This document shows, piece by piece, positions 7,084 to 13,712 of a DNA stretch of 14,604 nucleotides. Source of the DNA: Prevotellaceae bacterium UBA1746 (GTDB lineage Bacteria > Bacteroidota > Bacteroidia > Bacteroidales > Bacteroidaceae); assembly GCA_905369775.1 (NCBI GenBank), contig CAJPJR010000050.1, forward strand, positions 1 to 14,604. Direction: 5' to 3'. Every line of letters starts with the position of its first letter. Within the stretch, counting starts at the first letter, position 1. The notes under the pieces were generated by a model. It did no database searches. It saw nothing but the letters and a program-made list of their open reading frames with translations, and had not been told where the DNA came from. The position numbers and the translations under genes are program-made.

Positions 7084-8250
7084 ATGCGACAAATCCCCGC
7101 AGAGTTTGACGATATCCGCCCCTACGCCGATCATGAAGTGCGCGAACAATTCGAAGTGTTGCTCCACGATCGGTTGTTCATGCGCATACTTCGCGGTTTC
7201 GTCCCCCTTCCCGCCGCGATCATTCGCGGCTTTCTGCGTCTTACCTGTCTCGGCGTGCACAGTGCACTCGGTTTCCAGAAACGCTACATGTACCGTGTGA
7301 TGCAAATCCTCATTGCACACACCACGCGCAAGCTCACCTTCGACCACAGTGCCATCCCCTCGCACACGGCAGGCTACACCTTTATTTCCAACCACCGCGA
7401 CATCGTACTCGACTCCGCTTTTCTCGATGTGCGCCTCATCAAAGCGGGATTCCCCAACACGGTACAAATCGCCATCGGCGATAATTTGCTCGTCTACCCC
7501 TGGATCGAACGCTTCGTGCGCATGAACAAAGCATTCATCGTGCGGCGCTCCGTCGGTAAACGCGAACTGCTGGAAGCCAGTCGCCACATGAGTCGCTACA
7601 TGCACTGGGTGATCGCCGGCAAAGACGACAACATCTGGATCGCCCAGCGCGAAGGCCGCGCCAAAGACTCGAGCGACCACACCCAACCCTCTGTGCTACG
7701 CATGATGTCGCTCGGCGGCGACGGCAGCGCTTGGGAGAACCTCCGCGACATGCACCTTGTGCCGCTCACCATCTCCTACGAGTACGATCCCTGCGACTAC
7801 CTGAAAGCCAAAGAATTCCAGCTCAAGCGCGACAATCCCGCCTACAAGAAGACGAAGCAAGACGATCTCGACAACATGCGAACCGGTATCATGGGAAAAA
7901 AAGGGCGCGTGCATTATTGTCTCGCCCCCTGTGCCGACGCGTGGATCGACGACTATCGCGCTTTGCCCGACAAGGAAATGTTCGAAGCCGTGGCGGCACG
8001 CATCGACCACGAAATTCATGCGCGCTACCGCCTCTATCCCGGCAATTACATCGCCGCCGATCTGCTCGAACAGTCCAATCGTTTCGCAGCCCAGTACGAC
8101 ACGAACGACGTGCGCGTCTTTGAGCAATATCTCGACAGTCGACTCGCCCTCATCGACATCCCCAACAAAGACGAGGCGTATCTGCGTCAGTGCCTTCTCA
8201 CCATGTACGCCAATCCGGTCTACAACTACCTCAAAGCCCATGAGCAGTAA
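7084..8250 (+). CDS. PlsC-like acyltransferase (1-acyl-glycerol-3-phosphate acyltransferase superfamily)
   Basis: 388 residues, larger than ordinary PlsC (~240). The acyltransferase core is recognised by FISNHRDIVLDSAFL (residues 100-114, His104), resembling the catalytic NHxxxxD block, and by IWIAQREGRAKDSS with EGR at 190-192, resembling the phosphate-binding FPEGTRS block. The C-terminal ~150 residues have helix-rich composition that I do not recognise as a separate domain. Family members transfer fatty acyl chains to lysophospholipids or related glycerol or amino lipids at the inner membrane; the substrate here is unknown. It starts 10 bases after ddl and its last 11 bases overlap the next gene, so translation is likely coupled. 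In the His-Asp block, the Asp after LDS is five residues from His (H-RDIVL-D) rather than four, while another Asp is two positions after His. Confidence 0.82.
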   Translation: MRQIPAEFDDIRPYADHEVREQFEVLLHDRLFMRILRGFVPLPAAIIRGFLRLTCLGVHSALGFQKRYMYRVMQILIAHTTRKLTFDHSAIPSHTAGYTFISNHRDIVLDSAFLDVRLIKAGFPNTVQIAIGDNLLVYPWIERFVRMNKAFIVRRSVGKRELLEASRHMSRYMHWVIAGKDDNIWIAQREGRAKDSSDHTQPSVLRMMSLGGDGSAWENLRDMHLVPLTISYEYDPCDYLKAKEFQLKRDNPAYKKTKQDDLDNMRTGIMGKKGRVHYCLAPCADAWIDDYRALPDKEMFEAVAARIDHEIHARYRLYPGNYIAADLLEQSNRFAAQYDTNDVRVFEQYLDSRLALIDIPNKDEAYLRQCLLTMYANPVYNYLKAHEQ

Positions 8251-8881
8251 CTGTTGGTGCAGTTTTCTATTGGCGGTGCTGGCCGTCGGTGTGCTCGCTT
8301 GTGGGAAAGACGAGCCTGTGCCCGATGCCGTACGTTTTGACTTCGGTGAACTCCACACCGATGCGAGTGGTCACGCCGTTCGTTTCGCAGCCGACGGTGA
8401 GCGCATTCGGGCGCTCGTCACACCCGGCACGCAATCTCTTCGTCCAGACACCACCTATCGCGCCATCGTCTCCTACGTATCGCTCGGCGACGCCATCCGT
8501 GCCCTGCAGATTGTCCGCGTCCCCGTCTATTTTGCGCAGTCCATCCCGCAGTTTCATTTTCGGGGCGACCCGGTGCGCTGGGTTGCCGGCTGGCGTGGCG
8601 GACGCTATCTCAATCTGCGGCTGGACCTGCCCGGCAGTTTTGGAGCGAAACACAGTTTGGCCTTCGCCCAACGTCCACCAGTGGTGTGGCCCGATGGGCG
8701 TCGCACGGCCGTCGTGTGGCTCTATCACGATGCACACGGCGATCGCAATGACTATTTCCAAGACACCTATCTCAATTTGGCGCTCTCACCTTATATAGAG
8801 TCCTCCCGCGAACGTTTTGACAGCATCGCCTTGTTCGTCAACACGCTGCACGGCCCTGAGCGGCGCGCCTTCCCTTTGTAA
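8240..8881 (+). CDS. Lipoprotein, probably NigD-like
   Basis: 213 residues. The ATG at 8240 overlaps the acyltransferase stop by 11 bases and begins a lipoprotein signal ending in VLAC (Cys21) followed by GKDE. The open frame runs further upstream, but only inside the acyltransferase gene, so the start at 8240 is preferred. The mature part is mainly beta: a first region with VRFDFGELHTD and YRAIVSYVSLGD, and a second with RWVAGWRGGRYLNLRLDL and WLYHDAHGD followed by YLNLAL. This order resembles the NigD-like two-domain (OB-like plus beta-sandwich) lipoproteins of Bacteroidales, where GGdYLN and HnaygD are recurrent features; the assignment is from memory of the pattern and is tentative. Acidic residues after Cys (KDE) could favour surface export in Bacteroidota. 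The function is unknown. Confidence 0.72.
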   Translation: MSSNCWCSFLLAVLAVGVLACGKDEPVPDAVRFDFGELHTDASGHAVRFAADGERIRALVTPGTQSLRPDTTYRAIVSYVSLGDAIRALQIVRVPVYFAQSIPQFHFRGDPVRWVAGWRGGRYLNLRLDLPGSFGAKHSLAFAQRPPVVWPDGRRTAVVWLYHDAHGDRNDYFQDTYLNLALSPYIESSRERFDSIALFVNTLHGPERRAFPL

Positions 8882-8894
8882 TCCCCTCTTTCAC

Positions 8895-8914
8895 GCCCGG
8901 CACCCTTGTCGGGC
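8895..8914 (+). other. Small hairpin between lipoprotein and DUF2156 genes
   Basis: GCCCGGC (8895-8901) pairs with GTCGGGC (8908-8914), 7 bp with one G-T pair and a 6-base loop, in the 53-base gap. Only a loose T-rich run (TGTTTGCCATTTCTTT) follows, so it may be a processing site or weak attenuator rather than a full terminator. Confidence 0.35.
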
Positions 8915-8934
8915 TGTTTGCCATTTCTTTGCCC

Positions 8935-9864
8935 ATGATTGAATTTAGAGACATAGACTATTCCGATCGCGATCTCGTGCTGCGCCACACCTTGCACAGC
9001 TCGACCCGCAATTGCGATTTCAATTTCATGAACCTCGTGTCGTGGAGTTTCATCTACGGCACGCAAATCGCCGTTCACCGCGGCCTGCTGGTGGTGCGCT
9101 TCCGTTTCGAAGGTCGCACCGCCTATCTCCCGCCCCTGTGTGCCGAAACCTATTGTCACGACGAGCACAGTGAGAACTACGCCGCCGTACTCCTCGATTT
9201 GTTTGAAGACACCGAAGCCCAAGGCCACCCCTTCCGCATGATGGGCGTCACGGCCGAGATGCTCGAACGCCTCCACGCCGTGCTGCCCGGTCGTTTCGAA
9301 GCGTATGCCGATCCCGCCCTCGCCGACTATATCTACGACCGCGAGTCGCTGTCGACCCTCGCCGGCAAAAAGCTCCAACCCAAGCGCAACCACGCCAATC
9401 GTTTCGAACGCACCTATCCCGACTTCGAGTTCCGCCCCCTCACCCCCGAATGGATCGACGAATGTTGGCGACTCGAAAGCACCTGGGCTGCCGCGCACAC
9501 CGAGGTGCATGCCCGGCTCGATCCCGACGCCGAACAGCATTCCATGCGCCGCGTGTTCAAACACTGGGACACGCTACAACCCCTCGGCGGCGTCCTGCTG
9601 GTCGAAGGGCGTTTGGTGGCTTTCACCTTCGGTGGCCCCATCAACCACGACACGTTCGACGTCTGTGTCGAAAAAGCCGACCTCAACTACGACGGAGCCT
9701 ATTCCGTTATCAACCGCGAATTCGTGCGCAGCCTCCCACCGCAATACACCCTCATCAACCGCGAAGAAGACCTCGGCCTCGAAGGACTTCGTCGCGCCAA
9801 ACAGAGTTATAATCCCCGGATTCTTCTGGACAAATACACCGTAACCCATGTCCTCCACTCCTGA
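8935..9864 (+). CDS. DUF2156 protein (phosphatidylglycerol lysyltransferase C-terminal-like domain)
   Basis: 309 residues. The start at ATG 8935 gives MIEFRDIDYSDRD, the usual opening of this Bacteroidota family; the TTG at 8929 is less likely. The sequence matches soluble DUF2156 proteins: an N-terminal GNAT-like half with CDFNFMNLVSWSFIYG, a junction LAGKKLQPKRNHANRFERTYP, and a C-terminal half with VEGRLVAFTFGGPI, VEKADLNYDGAYSVINREF and INREEDLGLEGLRRAKQSYNP. The homologous domain of MprF/LysX transfers an amino acid from aminoacyl-tRNA to phosphatidylglycerol; here there are no transmembrane helices, so the acceptor is uncertain. It overlaps the following GNAT gene by 17 bases, so the two are very likely translationally coupled and functionally linked. 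Confidence 0.85.
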   Translation: MIEFRDIDYSDRDLVLRHTLHSSTRNCDFNFMNLVSWSFIYGTQIAVHRGLLVVRFRFEGRTAYLPPLCAETYCHDEHSENYAAVLLDLFEDTEAQGHPFRMMGVTAEMLERLHAVLPGRFEAYADPALADYIYDRESLSTLAGKKLQPKRNHANRFERTYPDFEFRPLTPEWIDECWRLESTWAAAHTEVHARLDPDAEQHSMRRVFKHWDTLQPLGGVLLVEGRLVAFTFGGPINHDTFDVCVEKADLNYDGAYSVINREFVRSLPPQYTLINREEDLGLEGLRRAKQSYNPRILLDKYTVTHVLHS

Positions 9865-10933
9865 CAACACCCTTTTGCGTTCCCGCGAACTGTGGGCACA
9901 AGCCTTCCCCGAAGACCAACCTGAATTCTTAGATCTCTATTTTTCGCGTTGCTACACCCCCGAGCGCAATCTCACGCTCACCGGCGACGACAGCGACGAG
10001 ATCGTGGCCGCCGGCCAAATCCTTCCTTTCGCCTTCAACTTCGGCGGTCGTCGACTGTCGGCCGGCTATGTGAGCGGTTTGGTCGTAGCCCCCGAATCGC
10101 GCGGCAAAGGGCTGGGCAGCCAATGGATGGCCGAAGCCCATCGTCGCATGCACGCCGAGGGCCAAGTGCTCTCCCTGCTCATTCCCGGCAGCGACGAGTT
10201 GCGCAATTGGTACACCCGCCCGGCCAGTGGCGCTTACGACACGGTCTCCCACCGTTTCACCATCCCCTTGCTCGAAGAGGGCGAACCGCCCCGCGCCGGC
10301 ATGCCCGACATCACCGAAGAACATGAACTCAGCGACGAACTTTGGCGTTTCTACAACACCTTCGGCGGTCGCCACCCCTACGAGGTGCGCCACGACCGCA
10401 ACAGTCTGGAGGTGGGCGTACGCTCCGCCCTCATCGACGGCGCGCAGCTCTTCGTGGCTCGCCGTCGCCGCAAGATCGTCGGTTTCTGTCTTGCCATGGC
10501 CGAGCCTTACCCTGCCGGTTTCGAAGCTCCCGAAGGCGAAGCCTGCACCCGCATTCGGTTCATGCTCACCACCGATCCCCACATCGTGTTCTACTTCGCT
10601 CGTCGACTGACCGACCTGCACGGCCGCAAAGTCTTCATGACCGGCGGCTGCCCGGTGCGCGGCTTCGACGGTTCGGTGCCTTATGCCATGGCACGCGTGA
10701 CCAACGTCCCCGCCTTCCTCGACCACGTGCTCACCGTTCTCCCCGGTTTGCAGATGGAATTCGGAGTCGAGGGCGACGAACACATCCCCGCCAACAATGG
10801 CTATTATCGCCTCTTCGGCGGCCGTTGGCAGCGCATCGAGACCCGCCCCTCGAGCGTCGTCACGCCCGGCGAACTCGCAGCGCGTTTCCTCGGCAGCCAA
10901 GCCACGCAAATGCCGCTCCTGCTCGACGAATGA
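9848..10933 (+). CDS. GNAT-family acetyltransferase, Eis-like two-domain architecture
   Basis: 361 residues. The N-terminal GNAT domain shows the acetyl-CoA-binding motif A, VVAPESRGKGLGSQWM (R85-G-K-G-L-G90). A second GNAT-like half follows (about 190-260, with LFVARRRRKIVGFCLAMAE). The C-terminal ~100 residues contain YAMARVTNVPAFLDHVL and a stretch near 305-325 ending NNGYYRLFGG. This resembles the sterol-carrier-like C-terminal domain of Eis-type N-acetyltransferases, where an (R)VxDxxxxL element and an N-G motif recur. Eis proteins acetylate amines such as lysines and aminoglycosides; the substrate here is unknown and the Eis link is inference. The 17-base overlap with the DUF2156 gene upstream and the 10-base gap to the next gene place it inside the operon. 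Confidence 0.82.
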   Translation: MSSTPDNTLLRSRELWAQAFPEDQPEFLDLYFSRCYTPERNLTLTGDDSDEIVAAGQILPFAFNFGGRRLSAGYVSGLVVAPESRGKGLGSQWMAEAHRRMHAEGQVLSLLIPGSDELRNWYTRPASGAYDTVSHRFTIPLLEEGEPPRAGMPDITEEHELSDELWRFYNTFGGRHPYEVRHDRNSLEVGVRSALIDGAQLFVARRRRKIVGFCLAMAEPYPAGFEAPEGEACTRIRFMLTTDPHIVFYFARRLTDLHGRKVFMTGGCPVRGFDGSVPYAMARVTNVPAFLDHVLTVLPGLQMEFGVEGDEHIPANNGYYRLFGGRWQRIETRPSSVVTPGELAARFLGSQATQMPLLLDE

Positions 10934-10943
10934 ACACACACAC

Positions 10944-12038
10944 ATGATTTTTCCCTCTTTTCTTCACACCCCGCTTCGCTGCCTCGCGGCAGCGTTGCTG
11001 TGGGGCCTGTTCGGTCTGTCCGCTTCGGCGCGACAGACCGACGTGCTTCGGCGCGTCTTGCTATCGCATTGGGGCATCGCTCCGCACAACTTCAGCGGCA
11101 TCGCCCCCTTGGGCAACGACCGCTACGCTGTGGTCAGCGACAAAGACACCGCCGCCGGCTTCTACGTGTGGCACATCGAACAAGATAGTGTCACAGGGCA
11201 AGTGGTGCGCGTCACCGACGAAGGCTTCCGCCCGCATGCCGTGTCTGCCGGTGCGCCGCAGCCCGATTACGAAGGCGTGGCTTACGAACCGGCGCAGGCA
11301 CGGGTTTGGATCGCCGACGAAGCCACACAGCAAATTCGCGCTTTCGCGCACTCAGGACAGCCCACCGGCGACAGCCTTTGCATTCCCGCCGCTGTGAGTG
11401 CGTCCGCCATTCGGCCCAATCGTGGATTCGAAGCCCTCACGTTTTCGCCGACCGACTCGCTGCTCTGGACGGCGTCCGAAGAACCACCCCGCGCCGATCC
11501 GCCTTCGGTGGCCGTTGCCGGCGAAGAGGAGCCGGCAACCGGCGGCGTCATCGAACTGCTGGGCTTCTCCCCCTGGGGTTCTCTGCAGCGCCGCGTCCCC
11601 TATGCCATCGAGCCCTCGGCACCTTCGGGCACAGTGCGCGCCCATCTCAATGGCGTCCCGGCGCTGTGCGCCCTGCCCGACGGGAGCCTGCTGGTGCTCG
11701 AACGCGAACTCCTCATCCCCCGCCGTTATCTCGGCAGTTGGTGTGCGGTGCGCCTGTTTCGCGTGTCTGCACAAGACTTGGCAGCCGCCGAAACGTCGAC
11801 CCACTCACCGGTGCGCAAGCAGTTGCTGACGCGTTGGATCACGCGTTTGCGCTGTTTTCGCTTCGATCTGGCCAACTACGAAGGACTTTGTCTGGGGCAT
11901 CGGTTGCACGACGGCCGCCAAACGCTGTTGTGTGTGAGCGATGCGCAGGGTGGGGCAGGGCGCTGGTTCCTGCGTATGCGCGACGCCTTGCGCGTCATCG
12001 TCTTGCCATCGGCTGCCGACGAGGCCGGTGCCCGATGA
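10944..12038 (+). CDS. Exported esterase-like protein of the phytase-like family (PF13449 type)
   Basis: 364 residues. ATG at 10944 is followed by a signal peptide (LRCLAAALLWGLFGLSASA, cleavage probably after ASA), so the protein is exported, and no lipobox is seen. The body has the family's repeated beta-propeller signatures: NFSGIAPLGNDRYAVVSDKD, DYEGVAYEPAQARVWIADE, NRGFEALTFSPTDSLLWTASEE, and near the C terminus FRFDLANYEGLCLGHRL. These match the domain called esterase-like activity of phytase, found in secreted bacterial proteins acting on phosphate esters or of unknown substrate. It is the last gene of the run that begins at the PASTA gene, starting 10 bases after the GNAT stop. An in-frame open frame upstream of 10944 only reads through the GNAT gene in another frame. 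Confidence 0.86.
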   Translation: MIFPSFLHTPLRCLAAALLWGLFGLSASARQTDVLRRVLLSHWGIAPHNFSGIAPLGNDRYAVVSDKDTAAGFYVWHIEQDSVTGQVVRVTDEGFRPHAVSAGAPQPDYEGVAYEPAQARVWIADEATQQIRAFAHSGQPTGDSLCIPAAVSASAIRPNRGFEALTFSPTDSLLWTASEEPPRADPPSVAVAGEEEPATGGVIELLGFSPWGSLQRRVPYAIEPSAPSGTVRAHLNGVPALCALPDGSLLVLERELLIPRRYLGSWCAVRLFRVSAQDLAAAETSTHSPVRKQLLTRWITRLRCFRFDLANYEGLCLGHRLHDGRQTLLCVSDAQGGAGRWFLRMRDALRVIVLPSAADEAGAR

Positions 12039-12158
12039 GTGAACGCACCGGCCAAGGCAGCTAAGCCGTGGGCCCGCGCGTGTGTGCGGCGCACCGTGTC
12101 GAAGTCGCCGGGGAGCGAGCCTTGCGAAAGCGCCTTTTGCTCCGCAGCGCCTTGTCAC

Positions 12159-12217
12159 AGGTGAAGCTGCTCGCGCGTGCGCGCATACGCGCGCGCGTCC
12201 ATCACTTTTTGTTTTTT
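12159..12217 (+). terminator. Candidate terminator of the envelope operon
   Basis: AGGTGA (12159-12164) pairs with TCACTT (12202-12207, with one G-T pair) and encloses an inner stem CGCGCGT (12172-12178)/ACGCGCG (12187-12193). The outer stem runs directly into TTTTTGTTTTTT at 12206-12217. The internal loop between inner and outer stems makes this imperfect. It lies about 120 bases after the last operon gene. Confidence 0.4.
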
Positions 12218-12520
12218 GCATTCACTCCTTCACCCTCCCTGCGTATCTTGTTGTGCGACAGCTCGTAAAGGGTGAAGGCTTTGCCTCTTCACCCTTCACC
12301 TTTTGCGCCTCTTGCTTCACAGCGCTCACGAATTGTAGCAATAGACCGTGCACCCCGGGTGAAGTTCGTTTTTCGGAAAGACCTTCACCCCAAACCCTTG
12401 ACCAGCAGTGCTCGGCGAGGCCTCGGTGAAGGGTGAAGACGAAAAAGCAAAACTCGCTGAGTGCGCACACGCAGGCGCGTGTATGCGTGCGCGTGAGGTG
12501 GGGGGAAGAACACGTTCACC
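12160..12520. repeat. Cluster of GGTGAAG/CTTCACC repeats with inverted copies
   Basis: GGTGAA occurs at 12160, 12271, 12358, 12425 and 12432; TTCACC at 12229, 12288, 12295, 12384 and 12515. Two doubled copies form a perfect 14-base inverted pair: CTTCACCCTTCACC (12287-12300) and GGTGAAGGGTGAAG (12425-12438). A local hairpin pairs AAGGGTGAAG (12268-12277) with CTTCACCCTT (12287-12296). I recall similar SPFT-encoding repeat tracts in intergenic DNA of other Bacteroidales (Prevotella), but cannot verify this here. Confidence 0.8.
12463..12492 (+). repeat. GC-rich hairpin
   Basis: GCGCAC (12463-12468) pairs with GTGCGC (12487-12492), and inside it ACGC (12469-12472) pairs with GCGT (12477-12480) around an AGGC loop, with a 6-base bulge. 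No T-run follows. It lies at the far side of the repeat cluster from the hairpin at 12172-12193. Confidence 0.5.
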
Positions 12521-12600
12521 CTTGCGACGGAAACTCCCCTCGATTTTGTGCGCTGTTCCGCGTTTTTCTGCGAAATCCCCCAATTTTTAAGAGAACGCTC

Positions 12601-12632
12601 CCAAGAATGTCCTTTGTTATTAATTTTCTTGG
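12601..12632. promoter_or_regulatory. Inverted repeat upstream of the DUF1266 promoter, possible operator
   Basis: CCAAGAA (12601-12607) is the perfect inverse of TTCTTGG (12626-12632), with an AT-rich 18-base centre. Its right edge is 8 bases upstream of the -33 TTG at 12641, a position suited to a regulator-binding site. No regulator gene is present in the window. Confidence 0.35.
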
Positions 12633-12640
12633 CTTAAATC

Positions 12641-12671
12641 TTGTCTATTCAGAACGAAATGGTTACTTTTG
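12641..12671 (+). promoter_or_regulatory. Promoter of the DUF1266 lipoprotein gene
   Basis: TTG at 12641-12643, a 20-base spacer, and TACTTTTG at 12664-12671 fit the Bacteroidota -33/-7 consensus. The predicted leader to the ATG at 12738 is about 60 bases. Confidence 0.75.
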
Positions 12672-12737
12672 CTTTTACAAGATGCCAATTAGGCGTAAAA
12701 TATTATATAGTGTGACAGCACAACAGCGAATAGTCTC

Positions 12738-13367
12738 ATGAAAATCATCCGTTCTCTTCTCACCTTGTCGGCCGTGGTGCTGCTCGTTTTGAGCGTTGCC
12801 ATGGGCTGCGGACGTACCGAAACGGCCGAAGCTCGGGCTGATTCTCTTCGTCCGGCCTTGTTGGGCGGCTATTACTTCTATCGCGGAGTAGGCGGTGTGG
12901 ACGGACTGGCGCAGTATGCCGACCGCTCGGGCGAGGATGCCTATGCTGCCTGCGCCGAATTGTTGTCCAATCCGTATGAAGACAACTCTCGTCGCGAATT
13001 GGCCGAGCTGCTGCGCGAGGCATGGGGCGTGACCGGCCGCAGCGGCTTGCAAACTCGGCTCAAGGCCTTGTTGCACAGTCGTTCGCCGCACAAAGCGTGG
13101 GACTATGCACGCGGGGTGAACCTTTCGTGGATGGGCTGTGCGCTCGGCTGGATGTCGCACGACGAAATGAAAGACTACCAAGAGCAACTCATGCACTGCG
13201 CCCAAGAGAATTATGCCGACTGGCAGGCCTACTATGCCGACTTCCTGGCGGGACGGGCCGCCTGGGACCAAAATGACGAAGTGGGCGACCGTAAACTCTC
13301 GGAACTGTTGGTGCGCGAAATGCTGCATCATCCGGCGTCCATCTATCGTACTGTGAGTTTGCAATGA
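12738..13367 (+). CDS. DUF1266 lipoprotein
   Basis: 209 residues. The start at 12738 gives a signal peptide with a hydrophobic core (LLTLSAVVLLVLSVAMG) and Cys24 in AMGC, a somewhat atypical lipobox (Met at -2). The mature region shows the DUF1266 pattern: LREAWGVTGRSGLQTRLKALL (about 93-113), then AWDYARGVNLSWMGCALGWMS, a helix ending near QENYADWQAYYADFLAGRAAWD. The conserved Trp in WGI/V, the D-x-x-R helix, the aromatic-Gly pair, and the W....x..GR..W ending are all visible. DUF1266 proteins include E. coli YbeU/YbeR, usually beside Hsc56-type chaperone genes, and have no established function. Here it is a single gene with its own promoter, anchored to a membrane, with no chaperone gene next to it. 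Confidence 0.82.
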   Translation: MKIIRSLLTLSAVVLLVLSVAMGCGRTETAEARADSLRPALLGGYYFYRGVGGVDGLAQYADRSGEDAYAACAELLSNPYEDNSRRELAELLREAWGVTGRSGLQTRLKALLHSRSPHKAWDYARGVNLSWMGCALGWMSHDEMKDYQEQLMHCAQENYADWQAYYADFLAGRAAWDQNDEVGDRKLSELLVREMLHHPASIYRTVSLQ

Positions 13368-13449
13368 GCACGCACGCCACGGAGGCGCGTCGTTCACTCC
13401 TCCTGTAAAAACGGCAGAGAAGAGTCGGCAGTTTTTGCGAAGAAAATTG

Positions 13450-13457
13450 TATCTTTG
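13450..13457 (+). promoter_or_regulatory. Candidate -7 element for nuoA or a small RNA
   Basis: TATCTTTG is an exact match to TAnnTTTG. A TTTTTG lies only 12 bases upstream and nothing resembling TTG occurs at the 19-20 base spacing, so this promoter is less complete than the others in the window. If used for nuoA, the leader would be about 250 bases. Confidence 0.5.
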
Positions 13458-13545
13458 CATTCCAAAAACGTCAATGCCCGTGGACAAACTATATTGCCAC
13501 GCCTCCCGAATAGAGACGTAAAAGATTATTGTTCAGTGGATTGGG

Positions 13546-13571
13546 GAGAATCGCCGGATTCTCTTCGATTC
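13546..13571 (+). ncRNA. Hairpin with an alternative pairing in the nuoA leader
   Basis: GAGAATC (13546-13552) pairs perfectly with GATTCTC (13557-13563) around a GCCG loop. GAATCG (13548-13553) can instead pair with CGATTC (13566-13571). The two pairings exclude each other. A T6 run follows at 13582-13587. Whether this is regulatory is unknown. Confidence 0.35.
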
Positions 13572-13712
13572 GCTTTGTGCGTTTTTTAGCTTCCGGCCTG
13601 TTCTCGATTTTTTGAGGACAACAACCGACAAAATGTCGCATTTTCGTCTCGCTGAGATGTGAATGTATTTGATGGATCCAAATAACAATTTAAATATTCT
13701 CCATTCAGAGCT

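Larger units (their letters stand above)
12039..12737. other. 699-base non-coding, repeat-rich interval
   Basis: No gene is supported; short open frames on both strands are low-complexity translations of the repeats. The interval holds a terminator-like hairpin and T-run (12159-12217), ten copies of GGTGAA/TTCACC between 12160 and 12520, GC hairpins, long alternating purine-pyrimidine tracts, an AT-rich part with an inverted repeat (12601-12632) and the promoter of the DUF1266 gene (12641-12671). The base composition drops sharply from GC-rich to AT-rich at about 12590. Confidence 0.7.
13368..13712. other. 345-base interval: candidate leader or small RNA upstream of nuoA
   Basis: No gene is supported. 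A good -7 element, TATCTTTG, lies at 13450-13457, although the -33 position lacks TTG. Downstream, four compact hairpins follow in series (13479-13501, 13546-13563, 13599-13620, 13626-13638) before the nuoA ATG at 13713. A T6 run at 13582-13587 could also end a ~120-base transcript. I see no tRNA, rRNA or named riboswitch pattern. Confidence 0.5.

Noticed and set aside
5010..7085. 691-codon open frame on the - strand
   Set aside because: It lies antisense to rluD and ddl, both confidently identified by motifs. The translation has no recognisable family, and long antisense frames are common in GC-rich coding DNA.
8924..8931. Promoter TTTCTTTG before the DUF2156 gene
   Set aside because: It lacks the A of TAnnTTTG, the nearest upstream TTG is at 15-base spacing, and transcription would start at or after the ATG at 8935.
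9929..10945. 338-codon open frame on the - strand
   Set aside because: Antisense to the GNAT gene, which has clear acetyl-CoA-binding residues on the + strand.
12222..12470. 82-codon frame on the - strand and other short frames in the repeat region
   Set aside because: They simply translate the GGTGAAG repeats (SPFT-like peptides), with no start context, no family, and no conservation evidence.
13368..13712. tRNA or known riboswitch
   Set aside because: No acceptor/T-arm/CCA pattern is present, TTCGATTC at 13564 does not sit in a T-arm, and I recognise no named riboswitch core.
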